Assembly (NCBI GenBank): GCA_033182465.1
Contig: CP137326.1
Coordinates: 1,178,001-1,242,000 of the forward strand
DNA length: 64,000 bases
Source of the DNA: Sanghuangporus weigelae
Lineage: Eukaryota; Basidiomycota; Agaricomycetes; Hymenochaetales; Hymenochaetaceae
Reading direction: 5' to 3'
In this document: piece after piece, positions 49,421-62,281 of the stretch
How the letters are laid out: the number at the start of each line of letters is the position of its first letter
Numbering within the stretch: the first letter of the stretch is position 1
Made by a program: the position numbers and the translations under genes
Notes under the pieces: model-generated
What the model was told of the DNA's origin: nothing
The model's database searches: none
Seen by the model: only the letters and a program-made list of their open reading frames with translations

Positions 49421-51788
49421 ATGAAGCGCAACAGGACTGGAGGACATCTGGCTTTCCGTATCTCACAGCGGTCGGCGGAATCTTTGAATCCGAATGCGCA
49501 ACTACACGCAATATTTGATTCTGGGTTTCCTTACTCAAAGTAAGCCTGTCTCCGGTCGGAGTCGCAGGAGACAAAGACTAATGAATGCTCTATTGATGCA
49601 GGAAATTAAGGGCTCACAAGTCGTGCGTAAATGCCATAACTTTCTCGCGTGGGGATGGTCGCTGGCTTGCAAGCGCTGGTGACGGTATGCAACAATTCAA
49701 CCTTCTGGGGGAAGGCCAAAACTGATTATTCACTTCCAATATCTCCTCTCATGCCTTGGAACCGGTGTAGACCTGCGGGTACTTTTGTGGGACTTTCATC
49801 AAGAGAACGTCGAAGCACCGTCCACCTCTCTGACAGGTCACAGGGTGAGAGCCTTGAGGTTATTTCTTTGAAGTGGAGCTTTTGGTTCTGACCTTTATCG
49901 CTGCTAGTCCAATATTTTCTGCCTTGATTTCTCAGCACAGAATCAGTATCTTTACTCGTAAGTCGGGTTGATACTATGTCTAATTGGCCTCTAATCTGAA
50001 ATGCCGTCAGCGGATCCATAGATGAGAAGATTCTCAAGTATGACGTATCGACCGCTACAAGTAGCACGAGTGGAGGTCCGGTGCAAACATTCACAACGCA
50101 TGAAGTGCGTCTTCTCATCGGCTCCTTTCCGAGCGAAGGTTGATGGAAGATACCAATAAACAGGATAACGTGCGAGGAATCTCATGCCATCCCGAGAATG
50201 ATGACTTGTTCCTCAGCGCGGGGTATTGTGGCTTCCTTGTTCATCTCAGAGTTCTGACGCTTATTCCGTTGCTTTAGGGAAGACGGACTTATTGCACTCC
50301 ATGATTCGCGAATATTCGGAGGTTGTGCAGGGTCTTTTATGAACGAGTGCGAAGTGACAGATGTACGCTACCATCCACGAGCGGACAAGCTGTTCTTTAC
50401 TACAGACCAACACGGTAATGTCTGTCTCCGAGATATCCGAATGGCTTTTGGAGACCGGTCTACTACGGGTGGACTTGCTGTCAACGGAGACAGCAAGGGA
50501 ACGGTAATGAAGGTATAGTCTTGTCTTCTATGTCGAGAAGGACATAACAGTGATTTTGATTTGGTTAGTATGTGACCGCTATTACCAGACGATCGGTTCC
50601 ACACCTAGTTCAACCGGAAGCAGCAAGTCTCGCAGTCGATCGCAGTGGTGAATAACCGCAGATCCTGCTATTATTGAAGAACATCCAACTAATAGTCTAC
50701 GCATGTAAGGGACGAAAATTTGCGTCAATTTTCTTGTAAGTTAACGTTACTTATCCTTTGTATTCCTTATTTTATCGCCAATCCCATTCCTCTGCCTTGT
50801 AGCATCATTTATCGACGATTTATTCGATCTCGGATCCCATCCCATTGGCTGTGTGTAGTGGGAAGAACCTCCCAGATGGATCTCCCGTACCAGAAGGAGA
50901 GCGGACGTATAAGAATGCGTGTACGATGAAGGTCGGTATCACTAACAACTCTGCGCTTCAACTTTACTTCTGAACGGTGAAAATTTCCAGCATGGATCGT
51001 TTGGAAGTCCGAGCGGAGACGTTGAGGATATGTATTACACGACGGGCTCAGATGATTTCCGCGCCTACGTCTGGAAATTGCCCGACACGGTGACATTACA
51101 AGAGGCGAGGCGCACGCTTAGTAAAGATGAATTCAGCAACGAACCCCCGAGGACCATCGGTGAATGATGTTTTCTGGTCTCTGTTGGCAGCATTTCTTGA
51201 TACTGCCTCCGTTTCATAAGCATATGCACGAAGCATGGCAGACGATACGCGATACATCTCTGTAGACTTATGCACTCCGTTATCCCGTCTCCAAGGCAGG
51301 TTTCTTCATATTCACCACGGGATGGGTGCTCAGCAATATTGTTCTGCAACTACAGGCCACGATTCAATTGTCAACAACAGCATTATCCACCCTCATCTCC
51401 CACAAATAGCAACATGCGGCGTCGAGCGACACATAACAATACACAGCCCGACTCCTATCGCACCGAACATGACTTTCGATCGCACGTCGGAGACTGTTCG
51501 CGCGCTACCTATAAATGACCCGCAAGTGACTCGGAGGTTCTTATTAGCACTTTTATCGGGACACAATAATCAGTTCGACTCGGATGGGAGTGTCGACGTA
51601 GCGGAGAGGAATACTATCGATTTCTTCGACGGGTGAGTAAGTTGCTTTTGTGATAAGCAACCTGTACTGATAGATGTGCATTTTCTTTCTGAAGAATTAT
51701 CCGGGACCACGACGACATCAATGTGTTTACTGCTGGAACAAAGGTTGATGATACAGGCACTGATGAAGAAGTCAGTGATGACGAATAA
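49421..51788 (+). CDS. WD40-repeat protein, DCAF5-like (DDB1-CUL4-associated factor)
   Basis: Multi-exon gene from ATG 49421 (MKRNRTGGHLAFRISQRS). Exon 1 49421-49539 joins exon 2 49602-49684 in phase. WD blocks follow: KKLRAHKSCVNAITFSRGDG with WLASAGD, DLRVLLWDFHQENV, LTGHRGNVFCLDFSAQN, SIDEKILKYDVSTATSS, EDGLIALHDSRIFGG, VTDVRYHPRADKLFFTTDQ with HGNVCLRDIRM, then HGSFGSPSGDVEDMYYTTG with SDDFRAYVWKLPD, and finally LIHPHLPQIATCGVERHITI. The tail is acidic (GTDEEVSDDE). The split arrangement, with late repeats after a long insertion and a CGVERHITI-type last blade, resembles DCAF5/DCAF6, substrate receptors of CUL4-DDB1 ubiquitin ligases. Ligase membership here is inference. Confidence 0.78.
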
Positions 51789-52324
51789 CAGCACTTCACA
51801 TACTACTATCTCTGTTCACCCCGTCTAGCAAGTCTATCTCAATTTCGCGCCTCCAAGTACATCAGCTCGATGAAGCGGTTGAACGGCATGGACCTTCTTC
51901 CAAGGCAAATGAAGCATCTGAATGTAGCCTTGCATAAATGTTCTTCTCCGTCTGTTGAGTTCTTACGACGCATCCTCCAACATAAACCATTTTCATCCAT
52001 CCCAAACTTGTATAATCCAAACGTAATAATCATTACTACATGACCTACGTCGATAACTGCAAAGCAAAATGGGAACCAAATTTGGGAGGAAAAGATCATA
52101 AGGTATTGCTCCGCTTCATTGCATCTACGTAGTTTGACTGCCGGAATTTTAAAATGTGGGTTCAAAGGGAAATAAATCAATAAAGTAGGGAATAGAGTAA
52201 AGTAAAGCAAGAAGTAAAAGAGTCCCGACGTGCAGTGAACCATCAATCATCATCATTTGAAAATACGCGGCAGATATCAAGAACGAGAACAACAAGAAAA
52301 GTGAGTAGTGACTAAGTGGATTAT

Positions 52325-55300
52325 CTATTTCTTCGAAAGAGCTTGTAATTGCACGAATTCGTAATAGCCGCCTTTCATGGCGATGAGTTGATCGTGAGTT
52401 CCGTATTCGCTCACACGTCCGTCTTTGAAGAAGTATCTGAAACGACGAGAGGGGAAATGATTAGCACCGGATACGAGTTATTTGTGAAAAAGGAAGATAC
52501 GTACATGCAATCGGCGTTTTGAATAGTCGATAATCGATGTGCGATGGCGATGGTCGTTCGGCCTTTCGCTGCTTTGTCCAATGCTTCTTGCACAACCTTT
52601 TCGGAGTTGGAGTCTAACGCGGACGTTGCCTACACGAAGTGAGTGAGCCTCGCTTATAGTTGAAATTCGTGCGGATAGACTTACCTCGTCTAAGAGGAGC
52701 AACTTGGGATTTCGGAGCAATGCCCGAGCAATAGCAATACGTTCTGTATGACAAGCGAGATATCAGCTCACGCAATGAGAATTTGCATTCTACTCATGAC
52801 TTACGCTTCTGACCGCCAGAGAGCTGAGAGCCTTTGCCACCAACGTTCGTGTCAAATCCTCTGTAAACCATTCGTCAATATTGTCTTTTCAATTAAATCA
52901 GAAATTCTCCACGTACTGGGGTAAAGAAGTGACGAAGTCAAGGATATTAGCATCGCGGCAAGCGGCTTCAATCTCCTCTTGAGTGACTTCGTGATGAGGC
53001 TTCGTCGCTCCTAGGAGAACATTGAACCGAACTGTGCCAGCGTATAGTGTCTGATGAAGGTGCAGATTATCAGTCCCAATTCTATTTCAGTCGTAGAATA
53101 TAAGACACGTACAGGCTCCTGAGAGACAAGCGCAATATGCTTTCGGTACTCTTGCACATTGAGCTTGGAAATATCTTGGCCGTCGAACTATGCGAACTAT
53201 CAGTTGAAAGTCAGGCGCACATAGCCAACGTCAACTCACCGTGACTTTGCCAGCCAATGCGTCATAGAAGCGCTCAATGAGTTGAATACTAAAAACTCGT
53301 TAAAATCATGCCTATCGACGCGTAGAATAAGACCTACGTAGTACTCTTTCCGCACCCCGAAGCACCGACGAGAGCAATATACGTTCCAGGCTTTACCTCG
53401 AGGTTCAAATCACGAAGTACACGTACACCAGGACGAGTCGGATACCGGAAATGGACATTCTCGAAACGGACGTGGCCTTGGGGTTCCTTCAGTATCGCAC
53501 CTTCAGTCGACTCCGCGTCGATCTCCGGTACGGAATCCATGATTCGGATAAGATCAGACCCTGCACCCCTTGCAGACGAGATGTCCGGGACGAAAGAGAA
53601 CACATTCCCAGCTTGGACGGCTCCGAAAGTGACGCTCTATTTCATAAATAAACACGTCAGAATCCTTGGGTTTCCAGAGGAAGAGGGGACTGTCACGTAC
53701 GAAGACGCAAACGAAGAACGCCGTCGTGCCATACTCCAGCCTACTGACTCCCTGCGATCCATACCAGAATACGAGAGCAATAACAAACATCGTCATCGCC
53801 TGCGAAGTAGAGAAGATGAGATTCGACCAGAACGCCACGCGGTTCGAGCGCCTCAGAGGCTCTTCCAAAGACGTGCTGTAAATGTTCAAAACGTCCCTCT
53901 CGCGAGTCAACGATGCGACAGTCCGTATAGAGGCTGCTGCTTCGCAAGCAATCTGAGCGGATTGTTCGTGTGCTCGCTTGTTCTCTTGGTCTTTCAACAC
54001 GACGACGCGCTTCAGAAGAATTAGAATAAATTGAGATCGGAAAAAACTGTTGGAGCTTACAAGACGAATGTATCCAGCAGAGACCAGAATCGGCATACAA
54101 GCAATACCTACGAGGGCAAGCTTCCACTGGTAGATGAGACCGATGATAGATCCACCAATAAGGGTAGCAATACTCTGCACAATACTATGAGACAAAAAAT
54201 ATGAGTGCTGGTGTTAATAGATCTGAGCATGAAAACTTACGCTCCGAGCGTTACTCCGGCAAGACCATTGACTTTCTGCGGGTTATCGCTCAAACTCGCC
54301 GTCAGTGAACCGGTCTGTTCATGAAAATACTGTTAGCTCCTGCTCTTGCATGTACAAAGTCACGCAAATAACTTACGCTGTTCTTATCCTGGTCAAAGAA
54401 CTCAACTAAAGGTTTGGAATCAAGGCAAGAATCAGAAAAACCAGAATAAAAAGTATAAAAATTGCACATACCGTCTTGACGAAGGATAGACTTGAAAGCC
54501 ATCATCCTCAACTTGTTCGTCAAGTTCGCAGCTGCCGCAGCAAACTGGTAGTTCTGCCAGCCGATGAAGAAGGTCGATATGATAGCAATGAGGAAGAACC
54601 TAGAAAGCGGCCAGTCAGGCCTAGATATATGGACATAATATGAGCGCAACACACCAGAGCGCATTGCGATCGCCTGCCTTACGAAGCTTAGCATGGTCAC
54701 CGGTGTCCTGAAAAGCGGTGATAGCAAGAGCTAAAATCAACGTTAGAATGATTATTCGCAATGACATCGTTGTGCAACGAACCATAAACAAGACCGAACG
54801 CGGGATACACGAGACCAGATACTGCAGACGAAAACAAAGTCAGCTAAAGATACACGATTAATATTTGCAGAAGACATGAATGCGTACGAATAGCAAAGAT
54901 CGATCCGATAAGGTAGCTCTTCCACACATTCGTCTGGATGGCTCCGAACCTCTTGAAAATATAGAGCAGCGAGTAGTCTTCCTCCTTCTCAGGCTTCTCC
55001 TTCAATTTCTGTTCGAGAATCTCGCTAGCGAGGGAACGTCCAGAAGCTTTCCGGCCGAGAGGGACTTCTTCCTCCGCCTCAGCGGCATAATTATGATGGC
55101 CCTCCTTCTCAATGTCAGGACTTCCTTCTACAGAACCGGCAGTATCAGAAGATTCTGCGTCTTCTGCCCCTTCTTCCGCCTCGCGTAACTTTTGAGCCTG
55201 AACGAGTCGCGCGTAGTGGCCTTCAGAATTCTGAAGGAGCTCTTCGTGCGTCCCGCGTTCCAGCACGAGGCCTCCGCCCATGACGTAGATCTGATCCGCG

Positions 55301-57583
55301 TTCTTGATGGTAGAGAGACGGTGAGCGATCGTGATCGTTGTTCGACCCGCAGCTGCTTTGTCCAGGGCGTCCTGCACGACACCTTCACTCTGCGTGTCCA
55401 AAGCGGACGTCGCCTCGTCGAGCAGCAAGATCTTAGGATCTGAGACGATCGCACGAGCAATGGCAATACGCTGCTTCTGTCCTCCGCTCATCAGGAATCC
55501 GCGCTCACCGACCAGAGTGTCATACCCGAGCGGCAACTTTGAAATGAATCCGTGCGCGTTGGCTTTGACACACGCTTCCTTGACCAATTCGAATTTCTCC
55601 TCCTCCGATGCGTTCTCCCACTTCGTTCCGATTAGGCCATGAGCAACATTGCCCTTGATGGTCGTAGCAAATAGGACAGGCTCCTGAGAGACAAGTCCGA
55701 TCTGCGTGCGGAGCCACTTGAGGTTGAACTCCCGCAGATCGATACCATCAAGGCGGACGTGTCCGCTCAACGGATCGTAAAACCGTTCAACAAGTGACAC
55801 GACGGTCGACTTTCCGGACCCAGAGGCACCGACGAGGGCAACTGTCTTGCCGGCAGGGAACGAGAGGCTGAGGTCCTTGACGACCTGCACGTCGGGGCGG
55901 GAAGGATAGTTGAAGTTTACGTTCTCGAAATCAATCCTCCCGTCTACGTGATCCAGCTTGAGACCGCCCTCATTCTCAATATCGATTGGGGGAACTCTGT
56001 CGATGGTAGCCCAGAGTTTTGCAGCTGCACCGCGAGCATGAGAAATAGCTAGGACGAAGATATTAGCGCAAAAATATAGAAAAACGAGTGGACGCATACC
56101 TTGCATCTCGGGAGCCAACAGGGCCAGCGAGAACGACCCAATAAGGATGGCAATGATAACATTGACAACGATACCAACGGTAGCATCGCCATTAATGATC
56201 AGCGTCGTCCCGAAGTTGAAGGCAAGGGCGTACGCCGAATAGATGACAAAGAAGAAGCACGAAAGGCCGGCTCCACTAATGACTGCAGCTTTCAGGTCAA
56301 CAGTATGTGCCTGGAGAATATGGCTATCGTATATTGCGGCCAAAATGCTTTGAGTACCGAAAGCTTGGGCGGTCCGAATCGTCGAGATGACTTCTTCGGC
56401 TACGGAACCTCCCTCTGCGACGTGCTTCAAGGAGAGTTGCATGTACTTTGAGATGAACTTGTTCATGACAGCGCCGGCAATACCAATGCACGGCAGAATA
56501 GAGGTTAATGCCAAAGCGAGACGCCACGATCGAGCGTAGGCAACGACGAAACCAGTGATAAATGACGCCAGGAACTGGACCACAATGGCGACCTTCTCCG
56601 AGATACCCATCTGAATCAAATCTGGAAAAGACGATCCAATCGTGAGTACAGCACACAAATCGGCACAAGAAAATGTCTATATTTACGGGTATCCGTCTGA
56701 ATACGAGAGGCGATCTCTCCCGCTCCGACATTATCAAAGAAAGCGATGTCTTGACGCAAGATGGCTCTTAGGTAATTCTCGCGCACGCGTTTCGAGTTGA
56801 TCTCGCCAGTGTATACCCACGCATACATGTACATAAACGTGGTGGCGAGGATCCCGAGACCTATATAAACAAGATATGATGCGTCCAGAGCAGCGACGTG
56901 ACGGAAGTGAGCCGCGGAGTCCTCCAGTTGTTCGGTAGTAGCTGTGCCATCGCCGACTCCTTGCAATGCTGTACCGAAATCAACGAAAGCTTCTGTGAGG
57001 TTCCCGAAGATGATACTCATAAGAGGCTGGAAACGGGACGTAAGCACGATGCCTGAAAGAAATTCACTAAAGCTCACCTGAGCAGCACCTGCGGCGGCGG
57101 CACAAACAAGACCAACGAAGTCAAGAACGAGCTCAGGTTTGGTCGAAAATCTGGACGACAGGGATATATCAGCAAAAGAAATGCGAGGAGCACGTAAATG
57201 ACTGTAAAAATTGCACACCTAAAGAGCTCAGTGAAGCCAACTTCCTTAGGGGCACTATCATCAGACTTGAGACCGAAACCAGACCCAACTTCTTTATTCT
57301 TTTCGTCCTGTTCATTCTGTGCTTTCGCCTCCTTCTCGCTCTCAATAGCACGTTCCGATGATTTTCGCTTAGCCCATTTGTACGATCGACTGGTAGCTGG
57401 CTTTTTTTTATGATCTGCGAGAGTGGCAGGAGAAGAGTCAACACGAGATGGAGGAGTTCCTTGCTGGTGCTGGTGCTGCTGCTGCTGCAGCTCTTGAGCG
57501 TCATTAACACCGGACTCATCGATATCTATGGGCTGCTTTTCTTCTGTGATGGTATCCGCGGTATGAGGCCTTGAGGACGACAT
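52325..57583 (-). CDS. Full-length ABCB transporter (P-glycoprotein / multidrug or a-factor type)
   Basis: About fifteen exons encode roughly 1,300 aa in the order TMD-NBD-TMD-NBD. A Gln-rich cytoplasmic N-terminus starts [20 protein letters not shown]1 includes [19 protein letters not shown] and [14 protein letters not shown]1 has Walker [11 protein letters not shown]-loop [11 protein letters not shown], signature MSGGQKQR, Walker [14 protein letters not shown] and H-loop IAHRLSTI. An acidic linker follows. TMD2 includes [20 protein letters not shown] and [21 protein letters not shown]2 has [30 protein letters not shown] split by an intron, LLLLDE and [12 protein letters not shown]. It ends [13 protein letters not shown]. 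All ATP-binding motifs are intact in both halves, so two active sites are expected. Family members pump lipophilic compounds or export lipidated mating peptides (Ste6) across the plasma membrane; the substrate cannot be told from sequence. Confidence 0.93.
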
Positions 57584-59547
57584 GGTGGTCGCCGACGAAG
57601 CTTTGTGCTAAGGACGGAGAAAGGAAGCGAATGGAGAGGAAGAGGATGAAGAAAGGAAGGGAAGGAAGCTTAAAAGGGTACCTGGTGTCATATTAAATTA
57701 TAGATATCCAAAATAGGTTATCAAGACTGACGTTCCTCGCCGGCACGGCTATAATATTATATTATATCCAACTCAATCTCCCTCCTCCTCTCCTTCCTTT
57801 TCAGTCCCATTCGCTCTTCATCCCATTTGCTTCTCTCCATTTCTTGTGGCACTTAGTACAACTGCAGGTGTCTTTCAAGTCGTTCAGGACGATATCCCGA
57901 GTTCACCAGGTTAGAGGACACCGCATGCGCCATGTGAGAAACTATCGCACGAAAGTCCGCCTAATTTCTATATCAGGAAGGAGCTAGGACCCGGCATGGC
58001 ACACTCCCGCTCTTCCCTCACTTTTCGTAAAAATTAGTTTTAGCTTCCGGGCCCCGGGTCGCAAAACATGCAAATCCTGATTACCCCATCATATTATTCT
58101 ACTTCCAGCCAGCATCCGATAAGATAAAATCATTACATCTAGTCATTTACCGGTCCTTTAAACAGTACCGTTCCTTTGAACACTTGAATTTCCTCCCTCA
58201 ATTCTTCTTCCCTTGTCACGAAAAAAATCACACTGATGCAGAGAATGTGTACCAATGATAATATCAAATTTCAGAAAATTTGAGTGATGCGTTCAGTGTA
58301 GAGAAATTGTGCACTGGCTAATTTGGTTGTATTTGGTTGAGTTTAACTTGCAACAATTGCTCTTGAGCTTGTTCTGACCAATTTATATAGAAGATAGCTG
58401 CACATATCACTAAAGTATCGTCATGGGTGCGTCTGTGCAAAGTTTGAAGAGAAAACAATAACTCTACGAATTAATGCAGGGGAAATAAACAGAAAGTGTG
58501 ACAGATGGGAGGAACATGCTAAGATCGGCGGTTGTATTGCCATACCCGAGAACTAGCGCCGTGACGGTAAACTCTAATGTCACACGGTGTTCAAAGGAGT
58601 GGTTTTTGTGACATTCTTGCATCTTTTTTCTTTCATCGATAATAATTTCTCCTGTACAATTTACAGCTTGAAAAAAATAGTGAATGTTGCCCTCGTCAAG
58701 GGCTATCAGAATATGTACTTTAAATATACAAATCGGCTGTGTGGTGAGCTGGGCGAGTGCATCTGTATTGGGTGTTCAAAGGACCGGTAAATGTCTCGAA
58801 CGGTTCAAGCAAAAATGCCAAAAAGAACCCACGGCCGATTTGGACGTATGTATCACGTGCAAGAAGATAAGTACAGAGAAAAATAGGATCACTTCGGACA
58901 AACATTGACCAGTAGAGACTATGAAAAGAGCTCTATTATATCAAGTATTACTATCTTCCATAGACTTATGCAATGATAGATAATATTCTGGTTAATTTAA
59001 GTTTTCAGCACATTGATTTGAAAACCAGACCAAAAGTGTTCAGAGATTATATTCTTGCGTGAATATGTGTGTGCAGGAGCATACTAATAATAATAGCAAT
59101 AACTGACTACAAGATGCAGGTAAGACGACTTACAAGCGAAGTGATGCGTGTATCTGATGTCGTTGATCCCGTCGATCTCCGGGAAGGCATTCCTGTTCGG
59201 TAGGATGCAGTGCCTACAGTCAAAGCTGAATAGTGACACATGTCGGGTCACATAGAGCCAGGCGGGTACAATTCACCGACCCCTGCCGTTCGCGACTTGC
59301 TCGCTTGCCACCATCTTCGTAGGGCATATCTTCTGTTCTGCTCTGCGACAATGTCGGGAGAAATGTATTTGCATTTGTATGATAAACGGCAAGGTATGTG
59401 AAAGAGTCCGCGTAAAATGGAGGCGAAGCACAAGTTCGCACTTCGGGCCACCTTCCTTTCTCTATCACTATCCTCCTCCTCCTCGTTGTTGACGACGACC
59501 TCCTCATGACATAGCATTTCTCTCATCATTCTTACATTCACCAGTTG
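57584..59547. other. Divergent intergenic region
   Basis: About 2 kb between the ABC transporter start and the next plus-strand gene. A TATA-rich part (ATAATATTATATTATATCC) lies around 57752-57770, about 175 bp upstream of the transporter start. Small frames at 58587-58908 carry no motif. The CT-rich part at 59460-59545 is the likely leader of the next gene. Confidence 0.4.
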
Positions 59548-61115
59548 ATGTCCACGCTTTCCTCGCCGGCTAGCTCTTCATCGCCTCCATCATCTCTTTC
59601 TCCTTCTTTCACTATGTCTTCATCCGACCCCGCCTCGTCTTCCACAACGCTGACTACTCCTCCAACAGAATCTTCCCCTCCGCCCTCTACATCTACAACT
59701 CCTCCGCCAACGTCGTCGACAACGACGACGTCGGAGACCACCACAAGTGACACAAGCACAACGAGTGATACTACTAGCACTACTAGTGATACTTCCACTA
59801 CCACTCCACCAACTGAGACGACGACCACTCCTCCTCCTGATACCAGCTCATCCACTTCGGAAACTTCTTCCAGCACACCACCGTCTTCATCGGACACGTC
59901 AACAACTTCGAGCGGACCCCTGAGCACGGTCGTCTCAACTCTCGTGTAAGAAGCACTTCCCATTTTCTATGCGAACTAATCTATATTCTGAGTTTATTTT
60001 TTCGTCTTCTTATCTTCAGTGTCACCGACAATGGGCAAACGTCCACGCAATTCATCACGTCGGCAATAGCCTCGAGTACAGCAGGTGCAGACGGGTCGAG
60101 TTCTGGAGGAGGAGATAACGGCGGAAGCAGCAATACAGGCGCGATAGTAGGTGGGGTCGTCGGCGGGGTCGCAGGGCTGGCAGCCCTCGTGCTCCTCGTC
60201 TGGTTCTGCCTGCGCAGACGCAAGCGAAACGACTTTGACGGAGACTTCGACCCGGACGCCGTCGCCAAACGCAATTCATCCACATTGCAGCGCCTGGGCC
60301 GCGGTGGGGACACGGACCTCCTGGCTGCCGCGCGGGGAGTGGAGAACGAACCGGAGGTGACGCCGTATATGTATGGGATGCAGCAACATGGTACCGGGGG
60401 CGCGTCCCTCTTTGGTCCAGCCACTGCTGCTGGCGCTGGCGCAGCTGCAGGCTACGCAGCGGGTGGGTATGGTGCGCACGACCAAAAGAGCGCGGCTTCC
60501 CATCCTCCGTCGTCCTACTACGATCCCAATGCACCCACTATGCCGTCCGGGCCATCCGAAACAGGATCCTCAGGACACGGTGTGAGCGACCCGCGCACGA
60601 GCACGAGCAGCAGCGGCGTGCCGTACGGCGCGTCGCCCTACCCGCCCACAACGGGAGCAACGGGAGCAGGAGCGTATGGCTTGTACACTCCCGGCCCGGT
60701 ACCCGGAGCCAACACGCCCAGCTCGCCGACTTCGCAGTCCCACTCCACGTATGCGTCCTCAAAAGAGCGCGAGGCGTTCGCGCAACGCTACGCTCAGCAG
60801 AACGGGCAGGGGCATAACGTACTCTACGGTGCTGGTGCTGCTGGCGCTGGTGCTGCGAATGAAGGAGGGATTGGACCGGGGATGCCGGTTCCTGTACCTG
60901 CTTCTCTCCAGCCCGGTGGTGGTCTCGGTGGACCGGCGCAAGGACCGAGTTTGACGGTGCGAAATGCGAGCCCGATAGACGAGAATGCGCCAGGTGTGGT
61001 CGTCCACCAGGACGGAGGACGCGTGAGGGAGGAGGACGTCGAGCCGCCGAATGAGATCCCCCCGACGTATGATAGTATACGTGCGGATGACGATCCTGCT
61101 CCTGCTCGACGTTAG
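59548..61115 (+). CDS. Ser/Thr-rich single-pass membrane protein with PPxY tail
   Basis: Two exons (59548-59945, 60020-61115) give 497 aa in phase. The N-terminal 150 residues are almost only Ser, Thr and Pro, as in heavily O-mannosylated wall sensors. A Gly/Ser spacer leads to one helix (GAIVGGVVGGVAGLAALVLLVWFCL), then RRRKRN. The cytoplasmic part is Gly/Ala/Tyr/Pro-rich and ends VEPPNEIPPTYDSIRADDD. I recognise no named family. The architecture matches fungal mid2/Wsc-like or skg6-type anchors, but there is no cysteine-rich head domain. PPTY is a WW-domain ligand pattern that could recruit a Rsp5/NEDD4-type ubiquitin ligase (inference). No cleavable signal peptide is obvious in the predicted N-terminus, so an upstream exon may be missing. 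Confidence 0.75.
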
Positions 61116-62281
61116 ATATTCCTCTTTCTTTTTCCTTTCTGAACGGACGGATGTTCCTCGTTCCTCGTTCCTCATCTCTCTATTCGTACCCAAACTTCAC
61201 CTTCTCAGCCTTCGCTCAATGTTATATTAGTTACCTCTTCTCTTAACTTCTTATCATTCCCCGCGCGTGCCATTACTTTTATACACTACCTCCGCCTCCG
61301 CCCGCTCCTCGATGACCTCTCAATAAACAAATTTCCCTTATTACCGTACCACCGCCATGTTCAGCACGCCTCGCACGACCCATATCTCTTCCGTCGATTC
61401 CATTTTTATTTTATTTTTACCTTCCGACTTCCTCCTCCTGTGTACAAAAACACTCATCATCCCGTTCTTATTATTCTTCCTCCATTCGCATTTTTTTCCC
61501 TTTTATTTTTCCTTTTCAAGAATGCCTTTTGCCCTCGCCGTTTCCTCTTGTAGAAGTAATATATACGAATCTACATCGTACGAAAAAGTATGAAGTAGAT
61601 ATACACGCAAGCTAGTAAAATGAATCCGAGCCGAGAGATTTGCGAGAGTGTAAGACATGACCATGATACGTTATATTATATTACCGAGTACAGTTGCGCG
61701 GTGAACGTTAGAAGGGCAAGGAAAGAGTTCCGTAAGGATGTAATTGAGAGTACCTCATCTCCAATCCCAACTCCAGCTTTAACTCCAAGAAGGCGAACAA
61801 GATAAAAGCAATCTAGTGAGCTGTTCACATACATACGTAGTAACGTACGTACGTATATGTATACGTCGTGTAGTTCTAATTTTAACGTATTACATCGAAA
61901 GGGAGAATGAACGTGAGTATGCCGTTGCCAACAGCTCCAAATGTAGAATGTTTGATTAAATCATAAGAGTCCGTCCGTTCGTGGAATATGAGTGAGGGCG
62001 TAAGGTGGTGGTAAACGTGAAGTAAGTCGACGTCATCAGGAAAAGGAAAAGGCTGAGGGCGTGAAAGTGTAATAAGAAGAGATGCGAGGAGGTGAGGTAG
62101 ATGTCGTCGCAGGGGCGAGCAAGAAAGCAAGGAAGATAACAAGAGCAGAAGAGCAGCTAGCGTCCGAAAACCGAATTATGTATGTATGAGTAGTCGTCCC
62201 TAGAGCAACACGAACAAAGGAAATAAATAAAGAAAAGAAAAGAAAACTGGAGGACTGGGCTTTTTACAGCACACGTCCCGG
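61116..62281. other. Convergent intergenic region, probably 3' UTRs
   Basis: About 1.2 kb between two genes facing each other. It contains pyrimidine-rich sequence (61130-61520), TACG/CGTA microsatellite tracts (about 61835-61870) and no supported gene. Confidence 0.45.

Noticed and set aside
53539-54024. Plus frame inside the ABC transporter
   Set aside because: It mirrors coding exons of the minus-strand transporter, whose motifs are unambiguous.
59538-59963. Val/Glu/Asp-rich minus frame of 141 codons
   Set aside because: Antisense of the Ser/Thr-rich repeat exon; an artefact of the repeated codons.
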